A stretch of DNA of 64,000 nt from Atrichornis clamosus. Its lineage: Eukaryota > Chordata > Aves > Passeriformes > Menuridae. The stretch is taken from positions 1 to 64,000 of the forward strand of contig WBMZ01012191.1 of NCBI GenBank assembly GCA_013400975.1, written 5' to 3'. The notes beneath the pieces were generated by a model, which was not told the origin of the DNA, made no database searches, and was given only the letters and a program-made list of their open reading frames with translations. Made by a program: the position numbers and the translations under genes. This document shows, piece by piece, positions 13,519-26,168 of the stretch (positions are counted from its first letter, which is position 1; each line of letters opens with the position of its first letter).

Positions 13519-14597
13519 GTAAGTATTTCACCACAATTAAAAGTTGAATTGCCTTTCTGAATGATTTTCTGTAACAGTGGCTCCTCTTTTGGAGTGTTTT
13601 ATAACTAATTAATTTAATTTCTTCTACATGTTAATGTTCTAATAGAATTGAAAGCGTTTTCATATCTTAGTTCTGCTTTGCAGCACGTATGTTCTTATTA
13701 TGTAATACCAAAAGACATATGTTCCTCACTTAATGCAGTCACCAATCTACAAAACAGGAATTGAATGTGATAGAAAATAAGATACTTTAGAGTCAGTCAG
13801 CTGACTGAAACGCATTTTTTGACAGTAACAAGGCTGTGGTAGATATTGCAAATGATGTAACTGCTCTCAAACGTCTTGTGAAAAGTAAATCTGAACATGT
13901 GTTTATCTTATATATATACTATTTATATATGGAGAATTTTTAGCTGTCCATCAGCAGGTCTTTTAATATATATTTTGGTGTTCCGCAATTTAATTTAAAC
14001 CTTGCAAATAATAGCAAAAATACTTGGATCTGATTTAAGTGCTGTACAAATGTACAATAGGTTCCAAGTTCTTTTCATCTATTTTAATTAATATAGCTTC
14101 TCTTTTGTTGTCAGAGTTTACAAAATACTTCTTCACTACCAGATTTTTAGATTCACTGTCTCTAACTCTTGAAATTCTTTGCTTGTTCAGAAACTGCTCA
14201 GCTCCAGTTTGACTACGATCTGTCCCATTCTGTCTGTTCTTAATGCCTTACACTGGCATGTTGTCATGTACGACACAAAACATTGGATGTTGCTGACCTC
14301 ACTGTTTTCATTGAATGGTTTCTTATGAAGACAGCATAAAGGAGCTTTTAAAAAAACCGAGCAAGCCCAAAACACAACCAAAAAACCTGCAGGTGACCAA
14401 CAGGAAAAAAAGCACACCAAAACACATTTTAAGCAATCCATAAAGGATTCTTCTTGGATTTTAATTTCTTTGGGTTTATTTTGAACTATATATGAGATTA
14501 GTAGTTAATAGTGATAGTAACTTCATTTAAACTGCAAATATTCAATTAATGTTGGAATAATTAATCTGTATAGAGGAGTAATTTTTCTTTTTTGCAG
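13519..14597 (+). other. ERBIN intron, nothing distinctive
   Basis: 1.1 kb AT-rich intron ending with a long T tract and TTTTGCAG. No repeat or extra exon was recognised. Confidence 0.65.
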
Positions 14598-14727
14598 GTT
14601 AATATCAGTAGAAGAACTGGACTGTAGTTTCAATGAGATTGAAACATTGCCTTCATCTGTTGGACAGCTCTCTAATATAAGAACATTTGCTGCAGATCAT
14701 AACTTTTTAACACAGCTGCCACCAGAG
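14598..14727 (+). CDS. ERBIN: ERBIN LRR exon (window exon 6)
   Basis: A 130-base exon with one base and 43 codons, ending phase 0 at a GTATGA donor (14728). It encodes two LRRs, ISVEELDCSFNEIETLPSS and a second containing LSNIRTFAADHNFLTQLPPE. The Cys in CSFN and the AADHN motif are typical of the ERBIN/LANO/Densin LRR arrays. Confidence 0.95.
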
Positions 14728-15058
14728 GTATGAATTTAATTATGAACCTGTAAAATGAATATCTTAACATGTTTATATAGTCTGTACAATGCGTGAATAA
14801 CAAGTTAATAATTCTTGAGAGGATTTTCTTTGTGTATGTTTTTAAAGGAGGATGTATACAAATATGCAAGTTTTTAAATAATGAAATTTGACTTTTTTTT
14901 AAGCAACAAGTAGCAATTGATTGCTGTATATTGAACTAAAAGATATAGTATGTAAGAATAAACTTTACAGGCAAAATAGCTTTAATACTTCTTGTTTAAA
15001 AAAGTTTCATGTTTATGTTGTGAAGATGAATTAATTCTTTGAGGATTTTTTTTTTCAG

Positions 15059-15174
15059 ATTGGAAACTGGAAGCATGTAACAGTGTTGTTTCTGCATTCT
15101 AATAAGCTTGAATTTCTCCCTGAAGAAATGGGTGATATGCAGAAATTAAAAGTCATCAATCTGAGTGACAATAG
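15059..15174 (+). CDS. ERBIN: ERBIN LRR exon (window exon 7)
   Basis: A 116-base exon with 38 codons plus two bases. It encodes the [23 protein letters not shown] and the start of the next repeat ([12 protein letters not shown]). The 331-base intron before it (14728-15058) shows only AT-rich sequence and a T9 acceptor tract. The donor at 15175 is GTTTGT. Confidence 0.95.
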
Positions 15175-16162
15175 GTTTGTGAATGCTTTTAATCAAGTAG
15201 AAGTTGTATAAAATGCAACAATAATGTAGAGGGATTGTTATGAATACATTATGCTATCTTTCCTTATCTCAAGCACAGCTCAAAAGCTGACTGAGATGTA
15301 TTCAATGTACTATTGTATTCTGGATCTTGCAGTTCCATTGTATTGAGCTGTCTTTATTTTAATGACTTGGCAGTTGCATTGAAATGCAGCTTCAGTACAT
15401 TTGTGATTGTTAGCATCTGTTTTTCTGGGGAATTAGTTTGGTTATTTTCATAAAACCGTTGATTCTTACTTAAAAATTAATAGCTTCCTGTATTGCATGT
15501 GGAGAACCCAACAGTACCACAGTATAGTGTAAGACACTTCAGTGTGGTGGGAAAGGCAGGAAAGATTTTTGTTTAATTAGAGATGATCATTAAAAATGGA
15601 CAAAATATTTAGCTTGGGGGAATTGCAGTTTACAGAATTGAAATATACTGGGAGAGAGAAGTCTAGTGAAGCTCTCCCTCCTGTTCTGTCAATCCATCTT
15701 CTCTGTACTCTATCTGTAGCTTGATTTATCCAGAGCATCCATTATCTAGGACAGCCCCTTTCTCATACATGTATCTTAGGGAAAAAAAAAAAAGATTTTC
15801 AGGTGTAGCACTTTTTCCTTAATTGGCATGTTTATTGACAGATAAAATGCTGAGGATTCATATTTATTAGTTCATGTTGTCTTCAAAATTGTATTCAAGT
15901 CACTGAGTTGAGTTAAATTCAAGTTACAATGTCACTTCTTTTTTTTTAAGATACTTATTAAACTGGGCAGAAATAAGTTTTTCTTGTTTGCTTGGGTTTT
16001 TTGAATTCAAATCACATGCTGTAGCCTTTCAACTCTAAATATTTATTAATTTAACTTTATATGGACGTGTCGTTTTTAAACAATATATAGGCAAGTGCAG
16101 GATTGTTTAACAGTCATAATAGTATGGCTAAGCGTATTTACATAAATGCTTATCATTTACAG
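15175..16162 (+). other. ERBIN intron, nothing distinctive
   Basis: About 1 kb of AT-rich intron with A and T homopolymer runs (for example near 15782 and 15942). No recognisable element. Confidence 0.65.
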
Positions 16163-16232
16163 ACTGAAGAACTTACCATTTACCTTTACAAAACTGCAAC
16201 AGCTCACTGCTATGTGGCTATCAGACAATCAG
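16163..16232 (+). CDS. ERBIN: ERBIN LRR exon (window exon 8)
   Basis: A 70-base exon with one base and 23 codons encoding LKNLPFTFTKLQQLTAMWLS and DNQ, the last LRR of the array. The exon ends in phase 0 at a GTACAT donor. Confidence 0.95.
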
Positions 16233-17245
16233 GTACATTTTTTTATTATTGAAAAGAAATTATTTTTTACTTCATTCTCAATGGGATTGACAGGTGCAGA
16301 GCCATCTGTTAAATAATGAGACCTAGTACTGTGTGCATGAATACTTTCTTGACATTACTGTGTCAGTTCTCCTGAAGTAAACAATACTGAGCCTACGTAT
16401 CTCTGGTGACTTAGACTTTTGGAGAAGTTCTATGCTGTGAGAAAATGCAATGTACCAGATGTTGGGGAGTGCTGGTTAGTTGGTTGTTTTTGTTGTGTTT
16501 AGCTTGTTTGCTTGCTTGTTTCTTAATTCAGGCTAATTTACACAGGAGAGTTAGTGCTTGATAATCTAGTACTTGAACATGTAGCACGCTATTCTTTCAC
16601 AGCTATACTAGTGGGGAAGCTCGGCATGCCTGGTTTTGAGCTAGGTTTCTTGCCGTGCCTTTGAACTGTGTGACTGTTCAACTTTGAAGCTATGAAGCAG
16701 TAGCTCATGTGCTTGTAACTTGTATTTTTCCTTTATATTAAAGTCCTCTACATTATGCTGATTTTCTGAATAGCATTAAGGTGTACAGGCTGTCAGAAAT
16801 CCACTAGCCTCAGATGTGCGCTTCCACAAATACAGTAGTTTCAAGAATCCCGTGTCCTTTTCTGTAAGGGGTGGAGGATGTTCTGTCTGGTGTCAATATG
16901 AAAAAACAAAAGTATGGAATTTTACTCTTTCTATGATTGTTTGCATCTTTAAATGGCCGAATACATCTGTGCATTCCAGATCAGTCTGCTTTGGGATAGT
17001 AGCAAGTCCCAATCTATTTTCACAAAAGCTCTTACTGAGTTTCAGTCCTCAGTCAAAGCCAGTCATCAGTCAAAACCAGACATGTTAATACCTTCATTTT
17101 GTGAAAATTATTCAGGGAAGAAATCATTCCAGAGAAGGCAGAGTAGTCTTCAAAGTCATGGGACAGGCATGTTCTGTGATACGTAGGTCATATTTACTTC
17201 TTTATATATATATTTTCTCATATTCTTCTTTCATTTACTTTCTAG
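16233..17245 (+). other. ERBIN intron, nothing distinctive
   Basis: 1 kb intron. Two overlapping open frames of 77-90 codons end inside the intron and resemble no protein. An AT dinucleotide-rich patch lies just before the acceptor at 17244-17245. Confidence 0.6.
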
Positions 17246-17345
17246 TCTAAACCACTTATCCCTCTTCAAAAAGAAGCTGACCCTGACACACAGAAAACAG
17301 TACTTACTAATTACATGTTCCCTCAGCAGCCAAGGACTGAGGAGG
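17246..17345 (+). CDS. ERBIN: ERBIN exon after the LRRs (window exon 9)
   Basis: A 100-base exon with 33 codons and one base. It begins [20 protein letters not shown] and continues to [13 protein letters not shown], the conserved LAP-specific segment that caps the LRR array in ERBIN, Densin and Scribble relatives. The donor is GTAAGA at 17346. The single leftover G must join TT of the exon at 19314 to give Val. Confidence 0.95.
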
Positions 17346-19313
17346 GTAAGAATTTCTAAAATACGCTGTTAGAGTGGTCACTTTTGAAAGTAATAATGGG
17401 AAGACTTTCTGCTAATATGATTTTTCACTAAATAATACTTGAATACAAGTTTGGAGTATGCTTGTTAAGGGATGATGAGTTGTGTCTGATAAATGAGAAC
17501 AGTAACTTCATGAGATTTAGATGCTGGCAAATTCTAGATGAAGCTATTTCAGTGAGCAAGGTGAGAAACAGACTGACGGGGACACATTCTGTGAAGGTTA
17601 CTACTCCAAGTGTGACACCTTCCTTCCTTCCTTCCAACACAGCTTAACGGTTTGGAGTGAAATTCTCTTCAGCAGGTTTCAGCTTCAAACTGACTATTTT
17701 AACAAAATGTTTCCTCCATTACCATGTACATACTTCTTGAAAAGTACATAGCGTTCTCTGTTTTATTTTGAAATGAAAAAAAATGAGTCCAGAAAAAGCA
17801 TATTGCTAACATGTAGTTTAACTGCTTTATGAAAGGTTAAACCCAAAATTTTGACATCCCACCAGAAAGTTTTTCCTGCTCTATCATGAAATATTTAGGG
17901 AAACAAATAATATTTCAGTAGTAACCCCACCAGGAGTTAGGGAAATAAATATTCTCCAGTTTCTTTCCCGTGCAAGTAAAAGGAAAAAGCTTGTGCTATT
18001 TTAATAGAAATGGAAGGAGGTCATGTAATAATGGAAATAATTGAAAACTGACATATTTCAACATTCTTGTTACATGGCACAAGTGTCTAGTACACTGAGA
18101 GAGAAGTAATCAAAAGCATAAGCAAAAAGCAGTTAACTGTGCATCACTTCTAGTGCCTTCTAATGCATCTGCAATACCTCTGATAGAATGTGAAAACTGG
18201 GAGATTCACTGAAATTCAAGATGGTTCCTGAAAGTGTTCTCTCTGTTTGAACTTTTTTTTTCTCAAGTTGCAGGGTTTCTTTCTGTAGACAAAGAAAGGG
18301 CTGTTTGGCTTAATTTGACAAATACGTGTCGAAGGTGGTGATTCCAAATGGAAGGTTTAAGGTGCAATAAGAAAGAGTTTTAAAGTTGGGGGGTTTTTTG
18401 GTCAGGATGTCTTAGTGATAATGAAGTTTATTAGAGTATTTTCAAATGTGTTAAAATTCTATGTTTAGCCAATAAATGCAGAGTAACATATTCCATTGAA
18501 TTTACTGAGCCCTAAAATTAAGTATTTTTCTGTTTCAGGTATAGAAGTGGCTGATATGAACAGTCTTGGTATTGCTAGTGAAGGACATAAATTTGCTGGG
18601 TGGTAGTGGCAGATATATTAGGCTATTTGTCATGCTAAAGCAGAACCTGACTGAGGTAACACCGAGACATGCTAAAATAAGAGACAGTGGGTACCTAATA
18701 GATTTTTTTAATGTCTTGTAAAATTAAAGAAGAAATACTTGTTTGTAAAGCCTCTCAACTTCCGCAAAATTATGAGTTTACCTTAAGTTTTAGATACTTA
18801 GGTTTTTTTAGGGTTAGTAATAATGCAAGTTTTTCTTACTAAGTCATTCTTACTCTTCATTTTTAAATTTTCATTAAATGAAAATTCATTAAATGTTCTT
18901 ACATGTGCTTAATGATGTTAAGCACTGACATTAGGCTGTATAAATCTATGCAAGCATAATTTACATTTTTATACATATAGACACAATTACATAATTTCAT
19001 ATTTATATATAGAATAAAACCACTTAGCAGAGTTCTGCTGAAAATTTTCACGTGTGTCAAGACTAGTATACAGCTGGGTATATGATTTTTTCTTTTTTTA
19101 CAGATAGGGATTCTACTACTATAAAAGTACAGCCAAGTTCATAAAGCAGTGGCAGTGCATCTAATCTTCAACTAATGGTGCTGTTAGTCTTTTATCTTTT
19201 AAGAATGCATATAAAAGCACACCAATCCCATCCAAGAGAAAGAAAAAGAATATATTGTATTTCGCATAGTGTATCCTACTCTTATAAGAGCTTCTGTGGG
19301 GTTTTTTTTCCAG
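17346..19313 (+). other. ERBIN intron with TTCC tract and cryptic exon candidate
   Basis: This 2 kb intron contains a short (TTCC)n tract at 17618-17635. A strong acceptor-like site at 18537-18538 is followed by an open frame in phase with the preceding exon that stops at 18604-18606; it is discussed under findings. The rest is AT-rich, with an AATTTTCATTAAATG-type duplication near 18868-18895. Confidence 0.6.
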
Positions 19314-19435
19314 TTATGTTCATATCTGATAATGAAAGTTTCAATCCATCTCTGTGGGAGGAACAACGGAAACAGCGTGCTCAGGTGGCATTTGAGTGTG
19401 ATGAAGACAAAGATGAGAGAGAGGCACCACCTCGG
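19314..19435 (+). CDS. ERBIN: ERBIN exon, LAP-specific region (window exon 10)
   Basis: A 122-base exon: two bases complete Val and 40 codons follow. It starts [20 protein letters not shown] and ends [11 protein letters not shown], almost invariant among vertebrate ERBIN proteins. The charged stretch after the LRRs belongs to the second LAP-specific domain. The donor is GTTAGT at 19436. Confidence 0.95.
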
Positions 19436-20024
19436 GTTAGTATTGAATTTATTTTTGAATACTTGGTGCTTCCCTCCCTCTTACTTCCACCCCTTAATCT
19501 CATCCTTTGCCTTACTTTGTATGTGGGTTCACTCTGCTGAATAAATGAAGTAATGGGTTATTAGTTTAGAGTAGCTAGCAGGATGAACCACTGTGGTGTG
19601 GATTTTATTTGTGTTTGCTTTTAGTTTGGGTGTTATTCGGCCAGATCATTTCCAGCAGGGCACAAGGGAAGAACTCTATGGTGCCTTGTAGCAATGTAGG
19701 GCCTAACTAGGAGGCTACCTGACCAATGGTGCTGTGGAGAACGAGCAGGGAAACCGTGATAAATCCTGAATTTTCTTTACATGAATTACAGTTGTCGTAA
19801 TCCTTATTACAATCAATGGACATATTTGGGAAAAGGAGTGAAAGTGATTCATAATCTTGCTGGGTTTTATAAGCTTATGTCTGCGTCTGTGCAGATGAAC
19901 TTGAATAGCAAAGTGGAGATCCTAGATTGTTCAGTGGCTTGTCCTAATTAATTTTTTGTGTTAAAGTTTGTTTTAGTTATTACATTTAAATAAATATAGG
20001 ACACTATTGCTTTTTGTTGTACAG
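19436..20024 (+). other. ERBIN intron, nothing distinctive
   Basis: A 589-base intron with no recognisable repeat. The open frame across its first 100 bases is read-through from the exon at 19314. Confidence 0.65.
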
Positions 20025-20195
20025 GAGGGCAATCTAAAGAGATATCCAACTCCATATCCTGATGAATTGAAGAATATGGTCAAAACAGTCCAGACAATTG
20101 TACACAGACTAAAAGATGAAGAATCTACTGAAGATACTGCCAAGGAGTCAAAAAGAGAAGGCCAGACAGTTTCTGTGAAAGATGTGGGGGTAAAG
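20025..20195 (+). CDS. ERBIN: ERBIN exon (window exon 11)
   Basis: A 171-base exon of 57 codons, phase 0 on both sides. It begins EGNLKRYPTPYPDELKNMVK and continues TVQTIVHRLKDEE, the conserved end of the LAP-specific region. The last 25 residues (STEDTAKES and beyond) have diverged from mammals and are charged and probably disordered. The donor is GTTAGA. Confidence 0.94.
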
Positions 20196-20965
20196 GTTAG
20201 AGATAGTATTATATCTGGTTTTGCAAGAAATTCCAAAGACTAAAGTCTCTGATTCCTTTTAATTCTCTTCTCCCTCCCCTCTAACATTTTAGCAAGAACA
20301 ACTGTCAGATTACAGAACACAATTTCCCTCTTCCCCACCTAAGGAAGTCTGTAATAAATGCTGGTTCTCTGTAGCAATTTTCCTACTACACTAAGAACAA
20401 GAAAAGGGACTCGATTCTCAGGCAAATACAAAGTATGGATGTGTTAAGCAGCTGAAATCTTTGGTTTCTGGAGGATGGCATTTTTGTCATCCTCTTATCC
20501 TCTTTTATCTGCCAGACTTCATGATGAAATTTGGAATAATCTCTAAGGACCTTACTCCTGCCCTCATGACTGAAGGTTTTATGTGATAACAAGAGAATGC
20601 GGTAAGAGCAAGCTGGCAAAGGTGTTGAGAGTATCTAATAGCCTGATGAAACGTGATAGGTGATAGTACTGCTGTTTGGTGCTGACATAGAATCATTGTA
20701 GGTATTGGCCTTTTTGGTTTTTTTTCATTTAACTGAAAATTTAATGGTACAAGTTGACACGTTTTGATTGACAAATGGTGTAGGGACTGTACCTTAGTAA
20801 TCTATGGAGTTTTCTCAGCATTTTCTATCTGAAGCATTCCATATTTTATAATTTCAGGGATCGGGTTTTTCCAGTCTGTATTTTCCCAAAATATATAATG
20901 TTGACTCTTTATGTAACTGAAAACCTTTCAGGATGTTTTTTCTGCTAATATTCTTAATTCTGTAG
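20196..20965 (+). other. ERBIN intron, nothing distinctive
   Basis: A 770-base intron. Minus-strand open frames of 77-102 codons overlap it but lack any recognisable motif. No repeat was identified. Confidence 0.6.
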
Positions 20966-21148
20966 ACTTCAGAAATTGGTTCGATAAAGAACAAAGCCGA
21001 TGAGAGAAAGCAATATTCAGCAGGAAGCTCTGTGCAGAAGCCTAGTGAACCAGAAGCTGAGCACAGCACTGCAAATTCACAGATGACTGCACTTGTTAAA
21101 ACCTTGCAGAACACGAAAACGATTGTCAACCATGAAGACATGCTTGAG
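20966..21148 (+). CDS. ERBIN: ERBIN exon, disordered region (window exon 12)
   Basis: A 183-base exon of 61 codons, phase 0 on both sides, from TSEIG to IVNHEDMLE. It aligns with human ERBIN through SVQKxSEPEAE and the IVNHED segment, while the middle diverges strongly. It is polar and probably unstructured. The donor is GTATGG at 21149. Confidence 0.92.
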
Positions 21149-23347
21149 GTATGGCATTGCAATGAGCATTATAGCAGTCAGAAATCATGCTGGTGTTGTA
21201 TTGAATTTGTTCTTCAGGGAGATGGAAGTTTCTGTTGACAATAGAAGAAAATTGCCCTCCATAAGCATTGTAAATTCAGGTGGTTTGCAACACAGTAGTT
21301 TAATTGCTTCAGGTTTTATTAAGTAAAAGTTGAAACAGCTAATAAAATGTTCATAATGAAAGATGCATCCATTTAAAGAAAAATAAAGCAAACTCAATTA
21401 AAGGTTGATATTACCTGTGAAAAGACTCAATACTTCGATAGAATTCTCCAGTTATTGCTTGATTGTCAGTACTTCATTAAATAATCACTTGTAATTGTTG
21501 CTGAAATGAGAAAATGTCAGATTAGCAGGAGGAATAAAAATATCTGTATCCAAGTGACTGTACACATGCATTTCAAATGAAAAGTGCAAGGTGGATTTAA
21601 AAATATTTATTCCTCTGTGTTTGTTAGTTAACTGTCAGGAATGTTACTTGGAATGTATTTACTGCTTGTAGTGAGGGATTTTAAACTTCAGAACTTTATG
21701 TCTCTCTGACAAACACCATGTATTCATTTATTTAGAAAGTTTGAGATTTATGACAAATTTGGGAAGTTGTCATTCAGTGTTTCCATTCACAGCCTGTAAA
21801 ATACTTCTTTCATAGTTTCACAAGTAGATTATTTCTTTTGTCTGTGTTGTGTAAGTTATGGAACGTACATTTTTATTGTTCTTATGCTGAAGAGATTTGG
21901 GTGGCAGGCAGTTGTGGCTATCACGGGCTACTTCCCCTCTAGTGTGTTCCTGCTTCTACACGGTTTCTGAAAATACTGGTTTTATCATTTTATTTAATTT
22001 AAAAACAAAGTTTCAGAAGATCATGACAGTTGTCTAATGATAGTGACAGTAATTCTCTGTAGCTGGCTGTATGCCAGTAAGTAAATGAGGCAGGTAGAGT
22101 GAAGTCCTTATTTGCATGTAGTAACCTGCTGGTAGCTCTGTTGCAGAATCCAGATAGCTAAGCTTTGCATGTGTGTAAGCTTTTTATTTCAACATTGATT
22201 ACATTTGTATGTCACATCCAAGACGAGGGGAATGTGGTGGATGCAGTGAAGAGGTTGGTTGTTTCAATTGCAGAAAAAAGCAGATGGATTTTTTTTTCTT
22301 CTTTTTTTTAATGAAGACTATCATAGCTTGTTTGCTATTTCTCAGTCAGATTTGTCCTTGCAGTCTCAAGAACTGGCCAGGTAATTGATATAATGGGTTC
22401 TCCAGTAGATTCCGTGCATTAAGTATTCTAAAACAGTAAGAAAAAGTGAACATTGACAGACTGTTTTTGCAATTGGCAACATGGATTTTGTAGCTTTTGA
22501 AGTAGGAAACATGCTCAGTAGAAAGAATTTTCCACTTCAGGGAAAGAAGATTTGTTGGGGGTTTGTTTCTTCAAAATATTACTGGAAACAATTGGGTTTT
22601 GAAGGTGAATGAATATAGGGCTGGCAGTAGGATACTGAATCAGTTGCATGGCTGTTCTTGTGGCAGCTTTGTCTATTAATCTCTTTCATAAGTGCACTGA
22701 GTTCCATTTTATGGTTCAGAACTAGTGATTTCTAGCTTAAATGAGTTCAGCATCACTTTTTTCCTCTGCCATTGCTCTTGAAGTAAAATAACTTCTTTTC
22801 CTTTTGGAATTTACCCCCAGCAAGCTACCTGTGCTCTTTTTTTTTTAGACTAGGCAAGGCAAGCTCCTTCAGTCTTTTTTCACAGCATAGCTCTCCATTC
22901 CTAAGCATGTCTTGGTTGTGCTACTGTATAGCTGTTTCACTTCGAGGTTTTCTTCAAAACCAATAGCCAGCTAGTCAGTCTGTGGTGTTTGCTGGTTCAG
23001 TGATCAATTTGTGCCTTGGACTCAACTAGAGGTTTTCTCCAGTGGTGGAACGAAAGCTACATCTGCTTGCTCCAAGTAGTTTTTTGCAGTTAAAGCTACC
23101 TGTTTGGGTGTCATCCCATGGAGTTCATCAGTGACAATGCAAGTCTGCATGTGCTACTTCTTCAAGATAATTCAGTTTACTTGCACTACAGATGCATTAC
23201 TAAGTTGTTAGGCTATGCCTATGTTATGTGGCTCATTTGTCTTTTTCTTCTTTTATTGTTTAGTAGTTCATAGTTTGGGTAGCATTTACTTAGCATTTAA
23301 GTTGCTCTTCAAAATGAACAGCATAAAGCTGATTTTTCTCTTAGCAG
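21149..23347 (+). other. ERBIN intron ending in a NAGNAG acceptor
   Basis: This 2.2 kb AT-rich intron has T-rich patches near 22287-22310 and 22838-22848. It ends in TTAGCAG, so two acceptors three bases apart are possible. No mobile element was recognised. Confidence 0.6.
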
Positions 23348-23462
23348 GAGTCAGAAGAACTCTCCTCTGATGAAGAGATGAAAATGGCAGAAATGCGACC
23401 ACCACTGATAGAAACTTCCATAAACCAACCAAAAGTGGTAGCTCTTAGCAATAACAAAAAAG
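23348..23462 (+). CDS. ERBIN: ERBIN exon (window exon 13)
   Basis: A 115-base exon with 38 codons and one base, beginning ESEELSSDEEMKMAEMRPPL and ending VVALSNNKK, nearly identical to mammalian ERBIN. I chose the downstream AG (23346-23347) because human ERBIN has no residue between the preceding Glu and ESEE. Use of the upstream AG at 23343-23344 would add one Gln. Confidence 0.94.
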
Positions 23463-25187
23463 GTAAGATAGCATAAAAAGCAATGGAAGTGTTGTGTGAT
23501 TCTGGTAATTTCTTGACTCAAAGTGGCTAGTTTTACCAACTAAATTAAGTAAAAGTAGGCTTAATTTGTATGTTTTAAAAGAAAGATGATTAATTCCCTA
23601 GTTAAGCAATGAAAGCAGGAAAAAATTGCATATACTTGAGTGCATGCTAGAGAAAGCTGTCTTGACATCCTAATTTTCTTGGTTCTTGTCAGTTTAAATC
23701 AGAGGGGAACAAAAGGAAGGGGTGTTTTGTGGGGTTGTGAGCTTGAACAGATTCTTGATATGGTGAAGAAAAGGATTGCAGAAAGTGGTATTTATATTGA
23801 CAGTATTCTGTATCTCCCTTTCCACCCAGATCTTGTGAATTATTGGTCCTGTAACTGCTGCTATAGCCAGTAGTATCACTTGCCTAAATTTCTCTTAAAA
23901 AGCTGTGCTCTCTTCCTAAGGTTTGAGTAAACTTCTCCTGTAGCAACTCTTTCTCCAGAATTATTTTACTTTTCTATTTTTCTTTATTCCTCTAGCATGA
24001 AACTTCCAAGCATTTTTTTTTTCATTAACTAAGTTTTATATACTCTGAAATATAATTTTGGTCTGGGTAACCATTTCCTTAAGCACAAGAAATGGCCTAG
24101 GATTCAGAGAAAACATGATACGAAAATGGGATAGCAAAGAGTATTTTGCTTCATATGATGTCCTAGTCCAGTACTTTCCAGGACAAAAGGCTTTTTTGAC
24201 CATTAGATGTAAAAAGGTGAGATTTGGTTAGGAGAACCATGGGGACAGCAGGAGGAGTCTGCTGAGGATCATATACATATGAAAAAGTTGATGTTTATCA
24301 ATGCTGTCCTCGTATTTTTATGTCTGAATAAAGTACCAGGTCAAAATTTCTTTCTTGTCTGTGAAGATAGACATTAGTTCCGCAAAGTGTATGTGTTGGC
24401 ACCTGTAACTGCCTTGAAGCAAAAATTTCAATGTATTTGTTTCTACGCTCATGTCAGAATCACGGCTGTCTTGAATTCCCCCAGAGAAATTATTTTTATA
24501 CGGATGTAGTATGTAAGTATGCATACATTAAGCAAGAATCAATGTACACAGGGGTAAATTACTCTGAAAATGTTGTCCTAAGGGATTTGCAAAGCATGCA
24601 AATGCCTTGGATTCAAAATCTGCAGAAGAACATATTTCGTTCTTGATTTTCTACTTTTACGAAAAAGCTATACAGAGCTTATCCAGTGATCTAGATTATT
24701 CCAGAGTACTTAGTCTAGTAAATAGCACTTTAAGAATAATATAGTGTTAAAATTCAGGAACTGTGTACACTTTCAAAATCCTGCATGTGAGACAGTGTGC
24801 TTCATTTTCTTAGGGACCAACATACTCATATAATTTACATCTTTGAAATCCTTGTAATAACAGAAATATGATTTGATGGATATTTTGAGGAAGTATTCAA
24901 GAATGTAGCACTAGCTTATAACAAGGAAAATGGGAATAAAGCAAAAAGTTAGATTTAATTAGCAGGTAAAGGCTGTTTATATTAAGCCAAATATTTCAAA
25001 AATGGGAACTACTTGCAACAGTCTTTTGTAAGTTTGAATGAACACTACAAAGGTGTAAGCTTACATTGTAGTTTCTGTTAGTAAGAATTATGGAAGAAAA
25101 AGAGTTTCTAAATACCATACATACACACATGAAATGGCTATTAAAAAGTTCTATGTTTCTAACTAAACGGACAAATTTTTATTTCAG
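23463..25187 (+). other. ERBIN intron, nothing distinctive
   Basis: 1.7 kb AT-rich intron ending TTTCAG. Short open frames on both strands are not supported by any similarity. Confidence 0.6.
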
Positions 25188-25371
25188 ATGATTCAAAAGA
25201 TACTGATTCCTTATCAGATGAAGCTACCCACAATAGCAATCAGAATAACAGCAACTGTTCCTCTCCTTCTCGAATGTCAGATTCTGTTTCTTTAAATACT
25301 GACAGTAGCCAAGATATTTCTCTCTGTTCTCCTGACAAAGAAACACATGCTGCTGTTTTATCCAAGATGAG
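25188..25371 (+). CDS. ERBIN: ERBIN exon, Ser/Asn-rich (window exon 14)
   Basis: A 184-base exon: two bases complete Asp, 60 codons follow, and two bases enter an Arg codon. It includes the conserved SNCSSPSRMSDSVSLNTDSS block, rich in likely phosphorylation sites. The donor is GTTTGT at 25372. Confidence 0.94.
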
Positions 25372-26168
25372 GTTTGTAAGATACTGTATACCACTAAGCA
25401 AATATAATAGAAAAATGTTAGTAATATTTTATACTGTGTTCATTCATTAATTTATAATTCATTAAATATTTAAGGTTTCAATGTTTTAAAACATTGAAAA
25501 AAGATTAGTAATGTTCTCTTAAGGTTAATAAGGTTCCATTAAAAAAAAATAATTCAGAGACTAGATTTAGCATACAATACATTGTTCCCATCTCTTCTAA
25601 TAATAGGGTATAGTAATTTTATCTATGTAAATTTTTATCCCTAGAAAATACATCAGTATACCATTTCAAAAGCTCCATGTTTTTATTTTGTTAATTTTGA
25701 AAATCAATTTGATTGCTAATATGCCTATTAAAGGTTTTTAGAAACATAGAAATAATGGAATTGCAGGTTGACAGTCTTCTAGAGATTTTAGTTAGAAAGT
25801 GCCATTTTTTCATAAAAACTGCCAATACAAACAATTGTCCAAAATTGTCATGTAAATTAAAAGAAATTAATTTTAAAACTTTAGTTATATCACTCTTTAC
25901 TTCTTAATACTTCTGAACTGCTTTTAATGATTCCTGTTGAATTTAAACAAACTACTGAAACCAGTTGACACAAATGTTGCCCAAATGAGCCCTCTATATA
26001 ACATACTTCTTTAATGTAAGATAGCAAATCATAACTCTGTTTCTTTGTCCTGTTTTATATGCACAGTTTAGTTGCATATTAAAGATAATTTTTTCTAAAA
26101 CAGTTCTTAGAGAAATGTGTTTGTTCTCTTTAGAATTTCTTTTTAGAGCCATCTTTTTTTTCTTTCAG
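25372..26168 (+). other. ERBIN intron, nothing distinctive
   Basis: A 797-base, very AT-rich intron with a T-rich acceptor (CTTTCAG). No recognisable element. Confidence 0.65.

Noticed and set aside
19175..19544. Two overlapping frames of 91 and 121 codons
   Set aside because: Only 19314-19435 is coding (ERBIN). The rest is intron on either side, and the 91-codon frame is out of phase.
20854..21162. 102-codon minus-strand frame
   Set aside because: It is antisense to the ERBIN exon at 20966-21148 and has no independent support.
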